Part shown: positions 7,206 through 15,286 of the stretch, piece after piece | Numbering within the stretch: position 1 is the stretch's first letter | How the letters are laid out: the number at the start of each line of letters is the position of its first letter | Assembly: GCA_002479405.1 (NCBI GenBank) | Contig: DLMX01000103.1 | Span: 1-26,969 of the forward strand | Direction: 5' to 3' | DNA length: 26,969 bases | Origin: Methylophilaceae bacterium UBA7525 | Lineage (GTDB): Bacteria; Pseudomonadota; Gammaproteobacteria; Burkholderiales; Methylophilaceae | Made by a program: the position numbers and the translations under genes | The notes under the pieces: generated by a model | Databases searched by the model: none | What the model was told of the DNA's origin: nothing | The model's input: the letters and a program-made list of their open reading frames with translations, nothing else

Positions 7206-8924
7206 ATGGCTACAGCAATTTCACCCATCAAACTGGGCGGGCTTGCCCGCATGCTGGTTCAGGAAAAGCTGCTGTCAGATGATGAGGCAAACGCCATTCA
7301 GTCATCAGCCAATACGCAGCAAATTCCTTTCGTAAAACAACTCATCTCCAGCAAAAAGCTTAACGCATTACAAGTCGCGGAAGCTGCCTCGAACGCTTTT
7401 GGCTTTCCGATATTCGATCTCGATGCTCTCAACACCGACTATCTGCCATCCAAGGGGATAGACGCCAAACTCATGCAATCCAGCCACGTCATGGCATTGC
7501 AGGGTCGCGGCAACACATTGTTCGTCGCCCTGTCCGACCCCACGAATCTGCATGTGCTGGATGATGTTAAGTTCCAGACAGGAATGACCCTGTCACCAGT
7601 CATTGTCGAAGATGACAAACTTGCAAGATGGATTGCGAAAATCGTCGAGGCCAGCGACACCAGCATGAGTTCCATTGCTGTCGATGAAGACTTCAACCTC
7701 GAAATGGAGGGGGACGATCAAGGGCAGGAAGAAACGCAATCGGTCGAAATTGATGACGCCCCGGTCGTTAAATATTTGCAGAAAATCCTGATTGACGCCA
7801 TCAACATGGGTGCATCCGACTTGCACTTTGAACCCTATGAGAAGTTCTACCGGATTCGCTACCGTGTTGACGGAGTACTTCGCGAAATCGCGCAACCGCC
7901 GTTGGTCATCAAAGAAAAACTGGCTTCCCGTATCAAGGTGATTTCCAGCATGGATATTTCCGAGAAGCGAATCCCGCAGGATGGCCGCATGAAACTGGTG
8001 CTCTCAAAAACCCGCACCATTGACTTTCGTGTCAGCACTTTGCCGCTGATTCATGGCGAAAAGATCGTCATGCGTATTCTCGATCCGTCCAGCGCCAAAC
8101 TGGGAATCGAGGCGCTCGGCTATGAGCCGGATCAGAAGGAAGCCCTGCTGTCAGCTGTCAGCCGTCCATATGGCCTGGTATTGGTCACCGGGCCTACCGG
8201 CTCAGGCAAAACCGTTTCGCTATACACCTGCCTGAATATTCTCAATGAACCCGGCGTCAATATCTCCACGGCCGAAGACCCGGCAGAAATCCCGCTGGCA
8301 GGCATCAACCAGGTCAATGTCAATGACAAACAGGGCCTGACATTTGCCGCGGCACTGAAATCTTTCCTGCGTCAGGATCCGGACGTCATCATGATCGGGG
8401 AAATTCGCGATCTGGAAACCGCGGATATGGCCATCAAAGCTGCTTCGACCGGCCACATGGTATTGTCGACGCTGCATACCAACGATGCGCCTTCCACGCT
8501 GACCCGGCTCATGAACATGGGAGTTGCACCATTCAATATCGCCTCCGCGGTTTCCCTCATCACTGCACAACGACTGGCACGAAAACTTTGCCCCAACTGC
8601 AAGGTGCCGCTGGATGTGCCCAAGGAAGCATTGCTGGGGGTCGGTTTCAAGGAGGAAGATCTGGATGGGAGCTGGACACTGTACGGCCCAAAGGAGGGTG
8701 GCTGTGAACTTTGTAACGGCGGTTACAAGGGGCGTGTCGGCATCTATCAGGTCATGCCGGTGAGTGACGCCATGAGCCGCATCATCATGAAAAACGGCAC
8801 AGCCCACGATATTGCCGACCAGGCGCAACTAGAAGGTGTCCGCGATCTGAGGCAATCAGGCTTGCTCAAGGTCAAACAGGGATTGACCTCTATTGCAGAG
8901 GTTGAAGCAGTCACTAACGAATAA
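7206..8924 (+). CDS. pilB: Type IV pilus assembly ATPase PilB
   Basis: The cytoplasmic hexameric ATPase that drives pilus extension. The 572-residue protein has an N-terminal T2SSE_N-type domain (~1-170). The GspE-type ATPase core follows, with Walker A Gly-Pro-Thr-Gly-Ser-Gly-Lys-Thr at 329-336, the Asp-Pro-Asp-Val-Ile-Met-Ile-Gly-Glu-Ile-Arg-Asp Walker B region, and the His box Leu-Ser-Thr-Leu-His-Thr-Asn-Asp. A zinc-binding tetracysteine follows, with Cys-Pro-Asn-Cys and Cys-Glu-Leu-Cys. The tetracysteine separates PilB from the retraction ATPases PilT and PilU. pilC follows 17 nt later. The prepilin peptidase gene pilD, often next in such clusters, is not here. Confidence 0.97.
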   Translation: MATAISPIKLGGLARMLVQEKLLSDDEANAIQSSANTQQIPFVKQLISSKKLNALQVAEAASNAFGFPIFDLDALNTDYLPSKGIDAKLMQSSHVMALQGRGNTLFVALSDPTNLHVLDDVKFQTGMTLSPVIVEDDKLARWIAKIVEASDTSMSSIAVDEDFNLEMEGDDQGQEETQSVEIDDAPVVKYLQKILIDAINMGASDLHFEPYEKFYRIRYRVDGVLREIAQPPLVIKEKLASRIKVISSMDISEKRIPQDGRMKLVLSKTRTIDFRVSTLPLIHGEKIVMRILDPSSAKLGIEALGYEPDQKEALLSAVSRPYGLVLVTGPTGSGKTVSLYTCLNILNEPGVNISTAEDPAEIPLAGINQVNVNDKQGLTFAAALKSFLRQDPDVIMIGEIRDLETADMAIKAASTGHMVLSTLHTNDAPSTLTRLMNMGVAPFNIASAVSLITAQRLARKLCPNCKVPLDVPKEALLGVGFKEEDLDGSWTLYGPKEGGCELCNGGYKGRVGIYQVMPVSDAMSRIIMKNGTAHDIADQAQLEGVRDLRQSGLLKVKQGLTSIAEVEAVTNE

Positions 8925-8941
8925 TTCATAGGAATAACAAT

Positions 8942-10156
8942 ATGGCTGTCAGCGCTGGCAAGGAAATTACCTATGCTTGGGAAGGTACCGACAAAAAAGG
9001 TAAACGCATCAAGGGAGAAATGAGAGCGTCCGGTGATGCTTTCGTGAAAGCAACTCTCAGACGCCAGGGCATCAATGTCATCAAGGTCAGCAAACAGAGT
9101 GGGTTAAAATCCGGCGGCAAAGTCACCGACAAGGATGTCACACTGTTTACACGTCAGCTCGCCACCATGATGAAATCCGGCGTTCCATTGCTGCAGGCAT
9201 TTGATATTGTCGGCAAGGGGCACAGCAATCCTGCAGTAGCCAAGCTGCTGGGGGACATCAAGGCCGACGTTGAAACCGGCAGCAGCTTGAGTCAGGCATT
9301 CAGAAAATACCCGCTCCATTTTGATGCTCTCTATTGCAATCTGGTCGGTGCCGGTGAGCAGGCCGGTATTCTTGACTCCCTGCTGGACAGACTGGCGACA
9401 TACAAGGAAAAAATCCTTGCCATCAAGAGCAAGATCAAATCCGCTTTGATGTATCCGATATCCATCATTATCGTCGCATTTGTCATTACAGCCATCATCA
9501 TGATCTTTGTGGTTCCTGCCTTTAAAGAGCTTTTCTCCAGTTTTGGTGCGGATCTTCCAACGCCAACATTGGTGGTGATGGCCATATCAGACTATTTCGT
9601 TTCCTACTGGTGGGCGATCTTCGGCTCACTTGGCTTCGCGGGTTGGTTCTTTTTCTATACCTGGAAACGTTCAGAAAAGATGCAATCCACAATGGATAGG
9701 CTGCTATTGAGGGTGCCCGTCTTTGGCAATTTGATCAAAATCGCCACGATTGCCCGCTTTGCCAGAACCCTCTCAACCATGTTTGCTGCCGGGGTACCTC
9801 TGGTTGAAGCTCTGGATTCCGTGGCCGGAGCTTCCGGTAACCGTGTGTATCACGATGCGACCAAGAAAATCCAGAGTGAAATAAGCACAGGCACCAGTTT
9901 GACCGTCGCCATGCAGAACGCGGAAGTATTCCCGAACATGGTGTTGCAAATGACCGCCATCGGCGAAGAATCCGGCGCGCTCGACTCCATGCTTTCCAAA
10001 GTAGCCGATTTTTATGAAGCTGAAGTCGATGATGCCGTGGAAGGTCTATCCAGCCTCATGGAACCGATCATCATGGTGGTGCTCGGAACTCTAATCGGCG
10101 GCCTGGTCATCGCCATGTACCTGCCAATCTTCAAACTGGGTGAAGTTGTAGGTTAA
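8942..10156 (+). CDS. pilC: Type IV pilus inner-membrane platform protein PilC
   Basis: A 404-residue polytopic protein with two GspF/T2SSF domains (~70-195 and ~270-395) that couples PilB to pilin assembly. Three hydrophobic segments are visible: after Leu-Met-Tyr-Pro-Ile-Ser at ~170-195, the Trp-rich Trp-Trp-Ala-Ile-Phe-Gly segment at ~222-240, and the C-terminal Pro-Ile-Ile-Met-Val-Val-Leu-Gly segment at ~375-397. The N-terminal Tyr-Ala-Trp-Glu-Gly-Thr-Asp-Lys-Lys-Gly-Lys is typical. ATG start, 17 nt after pilB, so co-transcription is likely. It converges on dsbC with a 17-bp gap. Confidence 0.96.
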   Translation: MAVSAGKEITYAWEGTDKKGKRIKGEMRASGDAFVKATLRRQGINVIKVSKQSGLKSGGKVTDKDVTLFTRQLATMMKSGVPLLQAFDIVGKGHSNPAVAKLLGDIKADVETGSSLSQAFRKYPLHFDALYCNLVGAGEQAGILDSLLDRLATYKEKILAIKSKIKSALMYPISIIIVAFVITAIIMIFVVPAFKELFSSFGADLPTPTLVVMAISDYFVSYWWAIFGSLGFAGWFFFYTWKRSEKMQSTMDRLLLRVPVFGNLIKIATIARFARTLSTMFAAGVPLVEALDSVAGASGNRVYHDATKKIQSEISTGTSLTVAMQNAEVFPNMVLQMTAIGEESGALDSMLSKVADFYEAEVDDAVEGLSSLMEPIIMVVLGTLIGGLVIAMYLPIFKLGEVVG

Positions 10157-10161
10157 CGTTA

Positions 10162-10190
10162 CTGAAATTTCAGCTATTTTTTCATAGCTG
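10162..10190. terminator. Possible compact terminator between convergent pilC and dsbC
   Basis: The palindrome CTGAAATTTCAG (10162-10173) overlaps a second inverted repeat, CAGCTAT-ttttttc-ATAGCTG (10171-10190). Only 17 bp separate the two stop codons. The stems are short, so this is tentative. Confidence 0.35.
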
Positions 10191-10896
10191 CTGCATTCAG
10201 CGCCTTCTCAATCTCGGCGGCCGGATAAGCTCCCAGCATGCGTTTACCGTCTGCAAAAATGAGCGTCGGCGTGCTGGCCACGCCGAGGTTTTTACCCAAT
10301 TCAGCCAAGCTCTCAATCGGGTTCTCGCAATTCGTGCTGCCCTTCACCAGCTTGTTGTTCAAGACCCAATCCATCCATGATTTGGAGCGGTCAGCAGAGC
10401 ACCAGATAGCCTTGGACTTGTTGGCTGCGTCCGGATGCAGTTTGTCCAAAGGGAAAAGGAAGGTGTAAACCGTGATATCGGTGATACCGGCCAGTTCCTT
10501 CTGTTCAAGACGTTTGCAGAATGGACAGTCCGGATCGGAGAACACGACAAGTTTTCGGCTGCCGTTACCCCTGACGACCTTGATTGCCTTATCCAGTGGC
10601 AGCTTGGAGAAATCGACTCTTGTCAACTCCTCCATACGCTCGCCGGTCACATTGCGTTTGGTTTTCGCGTCTATCAGACGCCCTTCTGCAATCAGGAACG
10701 TAAATTTTTCATCGGTATACACAATCTGTCCGCCAATGAATACTTCGTACAAACCACCATACTGTGTCTTTTTGATGCTATCCACCTGAATGTCCGGATA
10801 AGCAGACTCGATCGCCTTTTTAAGAGCCTCATCGTCCGCATAGGCGCAGCTGATCAGAAAAGTGCCGACGAACAGGCCCAACAGATTTTTTAACAT
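10174..10896 (-). CDS. dsbC: Thiol:disulfide interchange protein DsbC
   Basis: A periplasmic disulfide isomerase. The 240-residue precursor starts with a signal peptide (Met-Leu-Lys-Asn-Leu-Leu-Gly ... Cys-Ala-Tyr-Ala, ~20 residues). Next come an N-terminal dimerisation domain (~25-80), a linker, and a thioredoxin fold with the active site Asp-Cys-Pro-Phe-Cys (Cys124, Cys127). A second cysteine pair (Ala-Ile-Trp-Cys and Thr-Asn-Cys-Glu) and the cis-Pro segment Ser-Thr-Pro-Thr-Leu are present. The active-site dipeptide is Pro-Phe, unlike Gly-Tyr in E. coli DsbC. It is the last gene of the amgK-to-dsbC operon, 25 nt after the preceding stop. LptD, encoded nearby on the other strand, is a known DsbC substrate in E. 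coli. Confidence 0.93.
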   Translation of the reverse strand: MLKNLLGLFVGTFLISCAYADDEALKKAIESAYPDIQVDSIKKTQYGGLYEVFIGGQIVYTDEKFTFLIAEGRLIDAKTKRNVTGERMEELTRVDFSKLPLDKAIKVVRGNGSRKLVVFSDPDCPFCKRLEQKELAGITDITVYTFLFPLDKLHPDAANKSKAIWCSADRSKSWMDWVLNNKLVKGSTNCENPIESLAELGKNLGVASTPTLIFADGKRMLGAYPAAEIEKALNAAAMKK

Positions 10897-10921
10897 TTTA
10901 ATATCCCAGATTAATGATGAT

Positions 10922-12124
10922 TTAACGTATCGCCTGATTCATCAGGTATTTCTTCACTGTTGCCTGCCTGTCGGTCAGACCCAAGCCCCAGTTCCTTAAT
11001 TTCTTCACAACCGTACCGGAATGCGAGAACAAACCGGAAAGCCCCTTGGTGACGCACTGCATTTCCAGCAAATCGAGCTTGCGCGCCCTTTCATAGCGAC
11101 GCAACAGCAACAGATCGCCGCAGGACTGGTGTTGACCCCGTGCATGCAGGGTTTCAACCAAACCTTTGACATCACGGAAACCGAGGTTCACCCCCTGCCC
11201 GGCAAGCGGATGTACCGTGTGTGCCGCATCTCCTACCAGTGCCAGCATCGGCTTGACCAATGTTGCAGCTGTCTGCTGCCGCAAGGGGAATGCGCGCGCA
11301 CCGGTCAACAGCTTCAGCGCTCCCAGCTCCATGTTCCCTTGTCTGCTTACCCTTTCGGACAACGCTTCCGCCTGAAGTTCCAGCACATCCCTTGCAAATT
11401 TTTCATGGGCAGACCAGACCATGGATATACGGTTTCCGGGCAAAGGCAGCCAGGCCAGTATTCCATCATCGCCAAACCACTGATAGGCCACGTTATGATG
11501 CGGCAATTCCGTCTCGAAATTAGCGACCACGCCCATTTGGTGGTAATCATAAGTGCTGATTGCAATACCGGCCTGTTCACGCAACCAGGAATTCGCACCG
11601 TCTGCCGCAACCAGTAGACGGGCCTTCAGGATGCATTGATCCGCAAGCCGTATTTCGGAATGATTTTCCGAAAACACCGCTGCCTGCGGCGCAACTCCGA
11701 TCATCAGGCTGACATTGGAATTTATCAGGGCTGTCATCAAAGCCTGTTCAAGCTGCCGACTCTCAATAATGAACCCGAGGCTGTCGATACAGGCTTCACT
11801 CGCATCAAACTGCAAATGACTGCCGTGAGCATCGCCAAAAATCTGCATCTGCGCTATCGGACAGATGCGTCCGGCAGCTACATGCTGCCAAACGCCCATG
11901 GACGCAAGCCACTCGGCATTGGCCGGGCTGATGGCATAAATGCGGCTATCCCAGTCCTGCCCGGAAATAGATGATTGTGGCGTTTCAGCGCCGGGCTTGC
12001 TCTCCAGCAGCCCGACTGACAAACCCTGTCTATTGAGCGCCAGCGCGCAGGACATGCCAACCAGCCCGCCACCGACGACGAGCACATCGAAATCGTGGGA
12101 ATTCAGCTTATCCACGTGCGCCAA
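10922..12124 (-). CDS. FAD-dependent ubiquinone-biosynthesis hydroxylase (UbiH/UbiF/VisC family), second of a pair
   Basis: A 400-residue flavoprotein monooxygenase of the UbiH/COQ6 family, which hydroxylates the ring of the polyprenylated ubiquinone precursor at the membrane surface. The N-terminal dinucleotide fold reads Val-Val-Gly-Gly-Gly-Leu-Val-Gly-Met-Ser. The late FAD motif is Gly-Asp-Ala-Ala-His-Thr-Val-His-Pro-Leu-Ala-Gly-Gln-Gly-Val-Asn. Which ring carbon it attacks (UbiF, UbiI or UbiM-like) cannot be assigned by eye. The start is uncertain: TTG at 12124 has GAG four bases upstream, and GTG at 12115 is an alternative. Either way it overlaps the upstream ubiH gene by a few bases, so translation is probably coupled. 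Confidence 0.9.
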   Translation of the reverse strand: MAHVDKLNSHDFDVLVVGGGLVGMSCALALNRQGLSVGLLESKPGAETPQSSISGQDWDSRIYAISPANAEWLASMGVWQHVAAGRICPIAQMQIFGDAHGSHLQFDASEACIDSLGFIIESRQLEQALMTALINSNVSLMIGVAPQAAVFSENHSEIRLADQCILKARLLVAADGANSWLREQAGIAISTYDYHQMGVVANFETELPHHNVAYQWFGDDGILAWLPLPGNRISMVWSAHEKFARDVLELQAEALSERVSRQGNMELGALKLLTGARAFPLRQQTAATLVKPMLALVGDAAHTVHPLAGQGVNLGFRDVKGLVETLHARGQHQSCGDLLLLRRYERARKLDLLEMQCVTKGLSGLFSHSGTVVKKLRNWGLGLTDRQATVKKYLMNQAIR

Positions 12125-13295
12125 AACTCATTTTGTTGATCAGAAATCGTTTGGCCGGCTTGACCACATCCAGCATTCCCAGCCCCGCCGAACGCAAACC
12201 TGACACGCCCACAATATCGTTCGAGAAGATCTTCACCAGAAAATCCGTAAACAACAGACCTCGCTTCGTATCCCGTAGCCGGCTCGCTGCATAGCCGCTC
12301 AAGGTCTCGGGGGCACCCCATGCGGTCGGCTCAAACTTGGCCAAGTGATCACTCAGTTCCCAAGCATCACGCAGTCCGACATTGAAACCCTGTCCAGCGA
12401 CAGGATGCATGGTCTGGGCAGCATTGCCAATCACGGCAAAATGCGGCAACACGACCGGATGCAGACGAGACAAGCGGAGCGGAAAACTCAACCGTTTGCC
12501 GACACTGAGAAAGCGCCCGACGCGATCGCCGAAATGCGCATGCAAGGCATTAAGAAAAGACGCATCATCCAGCGTCATGATCTGTTCGATTTCCTGTTTT
12601 TCACCGGTCCAGACCATGGAGAAATCATGCTCGCCATTTGGCAGTAAGGCCATGGGGCCTGCCGACGTGAACCGTTCATAGGCGATATGATTATGCGGCA
12701 TCTCCGCCCTGACCTTGGTCACCAGCGCATCATGCCCGTACTCCTTGATCTCGCGCTGCAAGCCGGCTATATCACCAGGCGTTCTGCCGCCATCCGCGAG
12801 TACCGCCAACTCGCATGCGAGTTCATGCGTCGCAGCCGCATGGATGAATGTCACATAACTGGCAGCCATGTCCGGATTGACATGATGCACTTCAGCGCCA
12901 TAAAGCGCCTTGATGTCGGGCTGATTCGAAAGTGCATGATCAAGCGCCCGGGTCAATGCACCATAGGAAACAACATACCCAAGTGCCTCCTGATGCTGGT
13001 CTTCCGCTTTCAGCAGGCTGCGCCCCAGACTTCCACGCTGCGAAATATGAATGGTGTTGATGGCTGTCGCTTCGGCTGCAATGTCCTGCCATATACCCAG
13101 TCGCTGCAGTATCACCCTGGTACCATAGGACAAGGCCAGCGCCCGCTGATCCTGATGAGAAGCCCCTTGCGGCCTCGCCTCCAATAGTGTCGATGGGATG
13201 CCCTTGGCAGCAAGCGCCAGAGACAGTGTTGCTCCTACCGGACCGGCGCCGATGATGACGATGCCTGCTGCAGACTTTTCCGTCACCGTATTCAC
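12108..13295 (-). CDS. ubiH: Ubiquinone-biosynthesis hydroxylase, UbiH-like (first of a pair)
   Basis: A 395-residue FAD monooxygenase paralogous to the next gene. It has Ile-Ile-Gly-Ala-Gly-Pro-Val-Gly-Ala-Thr near the N-terminus, Asp-Gln-Arg-Ala-Leu-Ala-Leu-Ser (the family Ala-Leu motif), and Gly-Asn-Ala-Ala-Gln-Thr-Met-His-Pro-Val-Ala-Gly-Gln-Gly-Phe-Asn for the FAD ribityl/pyrophosphate. Placement directly after pepP is the classic pepP-ubiH order, which supports the UbiH assignment (2-octaprenyl-6-methoxyphenol hydroxylation). The start is GTG at 13295, forming a GTGA overlap with the pepP stop. Confidence 0.9.
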   Translation of the reverse strand: MNTVTEKSAAGIVIIGAGPVGATLSLALAAKGIPSTLLEARPQGASHQDQRALALSYGTRVILQRLGIWQDIAAEATAINTIHISQRGSLGRSLLKAEDQHQEALGYVVSYGALTRALDHALSNQPDIKALYGAEVHHVNPDMAASYVTFIHAAATHELACELAVLADGGRTPGDIAGLQREIKEYGHDALVTKVRAEMPHNHIAYERFTSAGPMALLPNGEHDFSMVWTGEKQEIEQIMTLDDASFLNALHAHFGDRVGRFLSVGKRLSFPLRLSRLHPVVLPHFAVIGNAAQTMHPVAGQGFNVGLRDAWELSDHLAKFEPTAWGAPETLSGYAASRLRDTKRGLLFTDFLVKIFSNDIVGVSGLRSAGLGMLDVVKPAKRFLINKMSFGARG

Positions 13296-14602
13296 TTTGC
13301 TGCCGCCATGAAGTTTTCAATCTCCGCCACGGTTTTTGGGGCACCGGCAGTCATGATCTCGCAACCATTTGCAGTCACCAGCGCATCGTCCTCGATACGC
13401 ACGCCGATATTCCAGAACGCCCTTGGCACATCGTCTGCCGGTCGAATATAACAGCCTGGCTCCACTGTCAGCGTCATGCCGGGCTGCAGCGCACGCCAAC
13501 GGCCATCCGCCTGTTTGTATTCGCCGGCATCATGCACATCCAGCCCCAGCCAGTGACCGGTGCGATGCATGTAAAACCGCCGGTAATCGCCCGATTCAAG
13601 AACGGAATCATGACTCCCTTTACACAAACCATAGTCGATAAAGCCGCGAATCAGCACATCCAGTGCAGCCTCATGCGGTTCATTCCAGTGACTGCCGGGG
13701 CATATCCTGGCAATCGCGGCCTGCTGTGCGGCCAGCACCAATTCATAGATATCCTTTTGCGCCGCACTGAATCGACCGTTGACCGGGAAAGTACGGGTAA
13801 TGTCCGAGGCATAGCACTCGAGCTCACAACCGGCATCGATCAGCAGCAGATCGCCATCATGCAAACGCTGATTATTCTCCACATAATGCAGCACACAGGC
13901 ATTGGCGCCGCCGGCGACTATCGAGGTGTAAGCCGGCGAGCGGCTGCCATGCCGGTAAAACTGATGCAGCAAGGCAGCCTCAATTTCGTACTCCATCATG
14001 CCTGGCCTGGCAGTCTGCATGGCATGTTTATGAGCCTCAACCGAAATATCCGCGGCACCCCGCATAACCGCCTGTTCCACGCCTGATTTGAACAGGCGCA
14101 TTTCGTCAAGCAGCACACGCGGATCGGCCATCTCGGCCGGCGCACTGACACCACTGCGTCCTTGTGCGCGAACCTGGTTCAACCAGCCCGCAATTCGGCC
14201 ATCCCAATGCGCATCAGCACCAAAACTGTAAAACAGCCGGGGTTGATTGGCCATGAATCCCGGAACCAGTTCATCCAAACGCGTGATGGAATAAGCCTCA
14301 TCGAAACCGAACCGTTCGCGGGCGCCATCCGGGCCATGACGAAAACCGTCCCAAATCTCCCGTTCCAGATCCTTGTCGCGACAGAAAAGCACACTTTTTG
14401 GCTCGTTACCGGCTATCAACAGCAGAACCGCCTCCGGTTCGGCAAATCCGGTCAGATAGTAGAAATAACTGTCGCATCGGTAAGGATAATGGCTGTCTCG
14501 ATTGCGCATCGCCTCTGGTGCCGTAGGAATGATCGCCACCCCTGCCGGCATCGATTGCATCAAGGCATTTCTGCGTTCAAGAAAATGGTTCACTTCAGAC
14601 AT
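13292..14602 (-). CDS. pepP: Xaa-Pro aminopeptidase P
   Basis: A dinuclear Mn metallopeptidase that removes N-terminal residues preceding proline. The 436-residue protein has the PepP N-terminal domain (~1-130, with Tyr-Pro-Tyr-Arg-Cys-Asp-Ser-Tyr-Phe-Tyr-Tyr-Leu-Thr-Gly) and a pita-bread catalytic domain. Metal ligands are visible in order: Leu-Ile-Asp-Ala-Gly-Cys-Glu, Ser-Asp-Ile-Thr-Arg-Thr-Phe, His-Arg-Thr-Gly-His-Trp-Leu-Gly, Thr-Val-Glu-Pro-Gly, and Arg-Ile-Glu-Asp-Asp. The ATG at 14602 is preceded by GAAGG. It sits 15 nt after murU and overlaps ubiH by 4 nt. Confidence 0.96.
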   Translation of the reverse strand: MSEVNHFLERRNALMQSMPAGVAIIPTAPEAMRNRDSHYPYRCDSYFYYLTGFAEPEAVLLLIAGNEPKSVLFCRDKDLEREIWDGFRHGPDGARERFGFDEAYSITRLDELVPGFMANQPRLFYSFGADAHWDGRIAGWLNQVRAQGRSGVSAPAEMADPRVLLDEMRLFKSGVEQAVMRGAADISVEAHKHAMQTARPGMMEYEIEAALLHQFYRHGSRSPAYTSIVAGGANACVLHYVENNQRLHDGDLLLIDAGCELECYASDITRTFPVNGRFSAAQKDIYELVLAAQQAAIARICPGSHWNEPHEAALDVLIRGFIDYGLCKGSHDSVLESGDYRRFYMHRTGHWLGLDVHDAGEYKQADGRWRALQPGMTLTVEPGCYIRPADDVPRAFWNIGVRIEDDALVTANGCEIMTAGAPKTVAEIENFMAAAK

Positions 14603-14617
14603 GCTGGACCTTCAGTT

Positions 14618-15286
14618 TCAATTCAATTCGCCTGCATTCAATGCCTCGAGGCGTTGCGGTGTGCCGACATCATGCCAGATTCCATGATGATGCTCACCAC
14701 TGACTTCACCCTTCTCGATCGCCTGCCTCAGTAACGGTGCCAGTTTTTCCGGTACATCAACAGGCAGGCCAGCAAACAAACGGGGGGCATAAACGGCGAC
14801 ACCGGAAAATGTCAGCATCACCTCGCCTTCCACGCGGACCGTTTCATCATCGAGGGCAAAATCCCCTTGCGGATGCTGCGGCGGGTTGTCGATCAAGACC
14901 AGATGCGCCAATCGGTGGCCACCAAGCACATTTTTCAGGCTGGCAAAATCGATATCCGTGTAAACATCGGCATTCACCACCAGAAAAGGCGCATCACCCA
15001 ACAGCGGCAGAGCCTTGACAATACCACCTGCCGTTTCCAGCGCGACCGTTTCCGGAGAATAAGTAATGGACAAGCCCCATTGGCGGCCGTTCCCCAAGGC
15101 TTCTTCAATCTGCTTCCCCAGATGCGCATGGTTGATCACGACCTCATGGAATCCCGCGACTACCAATCGCTCAAGATGCCAGACTATCAGCGGCTTGCCG
15201 CGCACTTCGAGCAGCGGCTTGGGTGTATGGTCGGTCAATGGCCGCATGCGCTCGCCGCGGCCGGCAGCCAGAATCATGGCTTTCAA
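14618..15286 (-). CDS. murU: N-acetylmuramate-1-phosphate uridylyltransferase
   Basis: Transfers UMP to MurNAc-1-phosphate to give UDP-MurNAc in the cell-wall recycling route that bypasses MurA and therefore fosfomycin. The 222-residue nucleotidyltransferase has Gly-Arg-Gly-Glu-Arg-Met-Arg-Pro-Leu-Thr at ~9-18, Pro-Lys-Pro-Leu-Leu and Asn-Ala-Asp-Val-Tyr. I start it at TTG 15286 (Met-Lys-Ala-Met-Ile-Leu-Ala-Ala-Gly) because MurU proteins normally begin this way and the TTG overlaps the amgK stop as TTGA; the ATG at 15277 is the alternative. Length agrees with the known MurU of Pseudomonas putida. It directly follows its pathway partner amgK. Confidence 0.9.
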   Translation of the reverse strand: MKAMILAAGRGERMRPLTDHTPKPLLEVRGKPLIVWHLERLVVAGFHEVVINHAHLGKQIEEALGNGRQWGLSITYSPETVALETAGGIVKALPLLGDAPFLVVNADVYTDIDFASLKNVLGGHRLAHLVLIDNPPQHPQGDFALDDETVRVEGEVMLTFSGVAVYAPRLFAGLPVDVPEKLAPLLRQAIEKGEVSGEHHHGIWHDVGTPQRLEALNAGELN

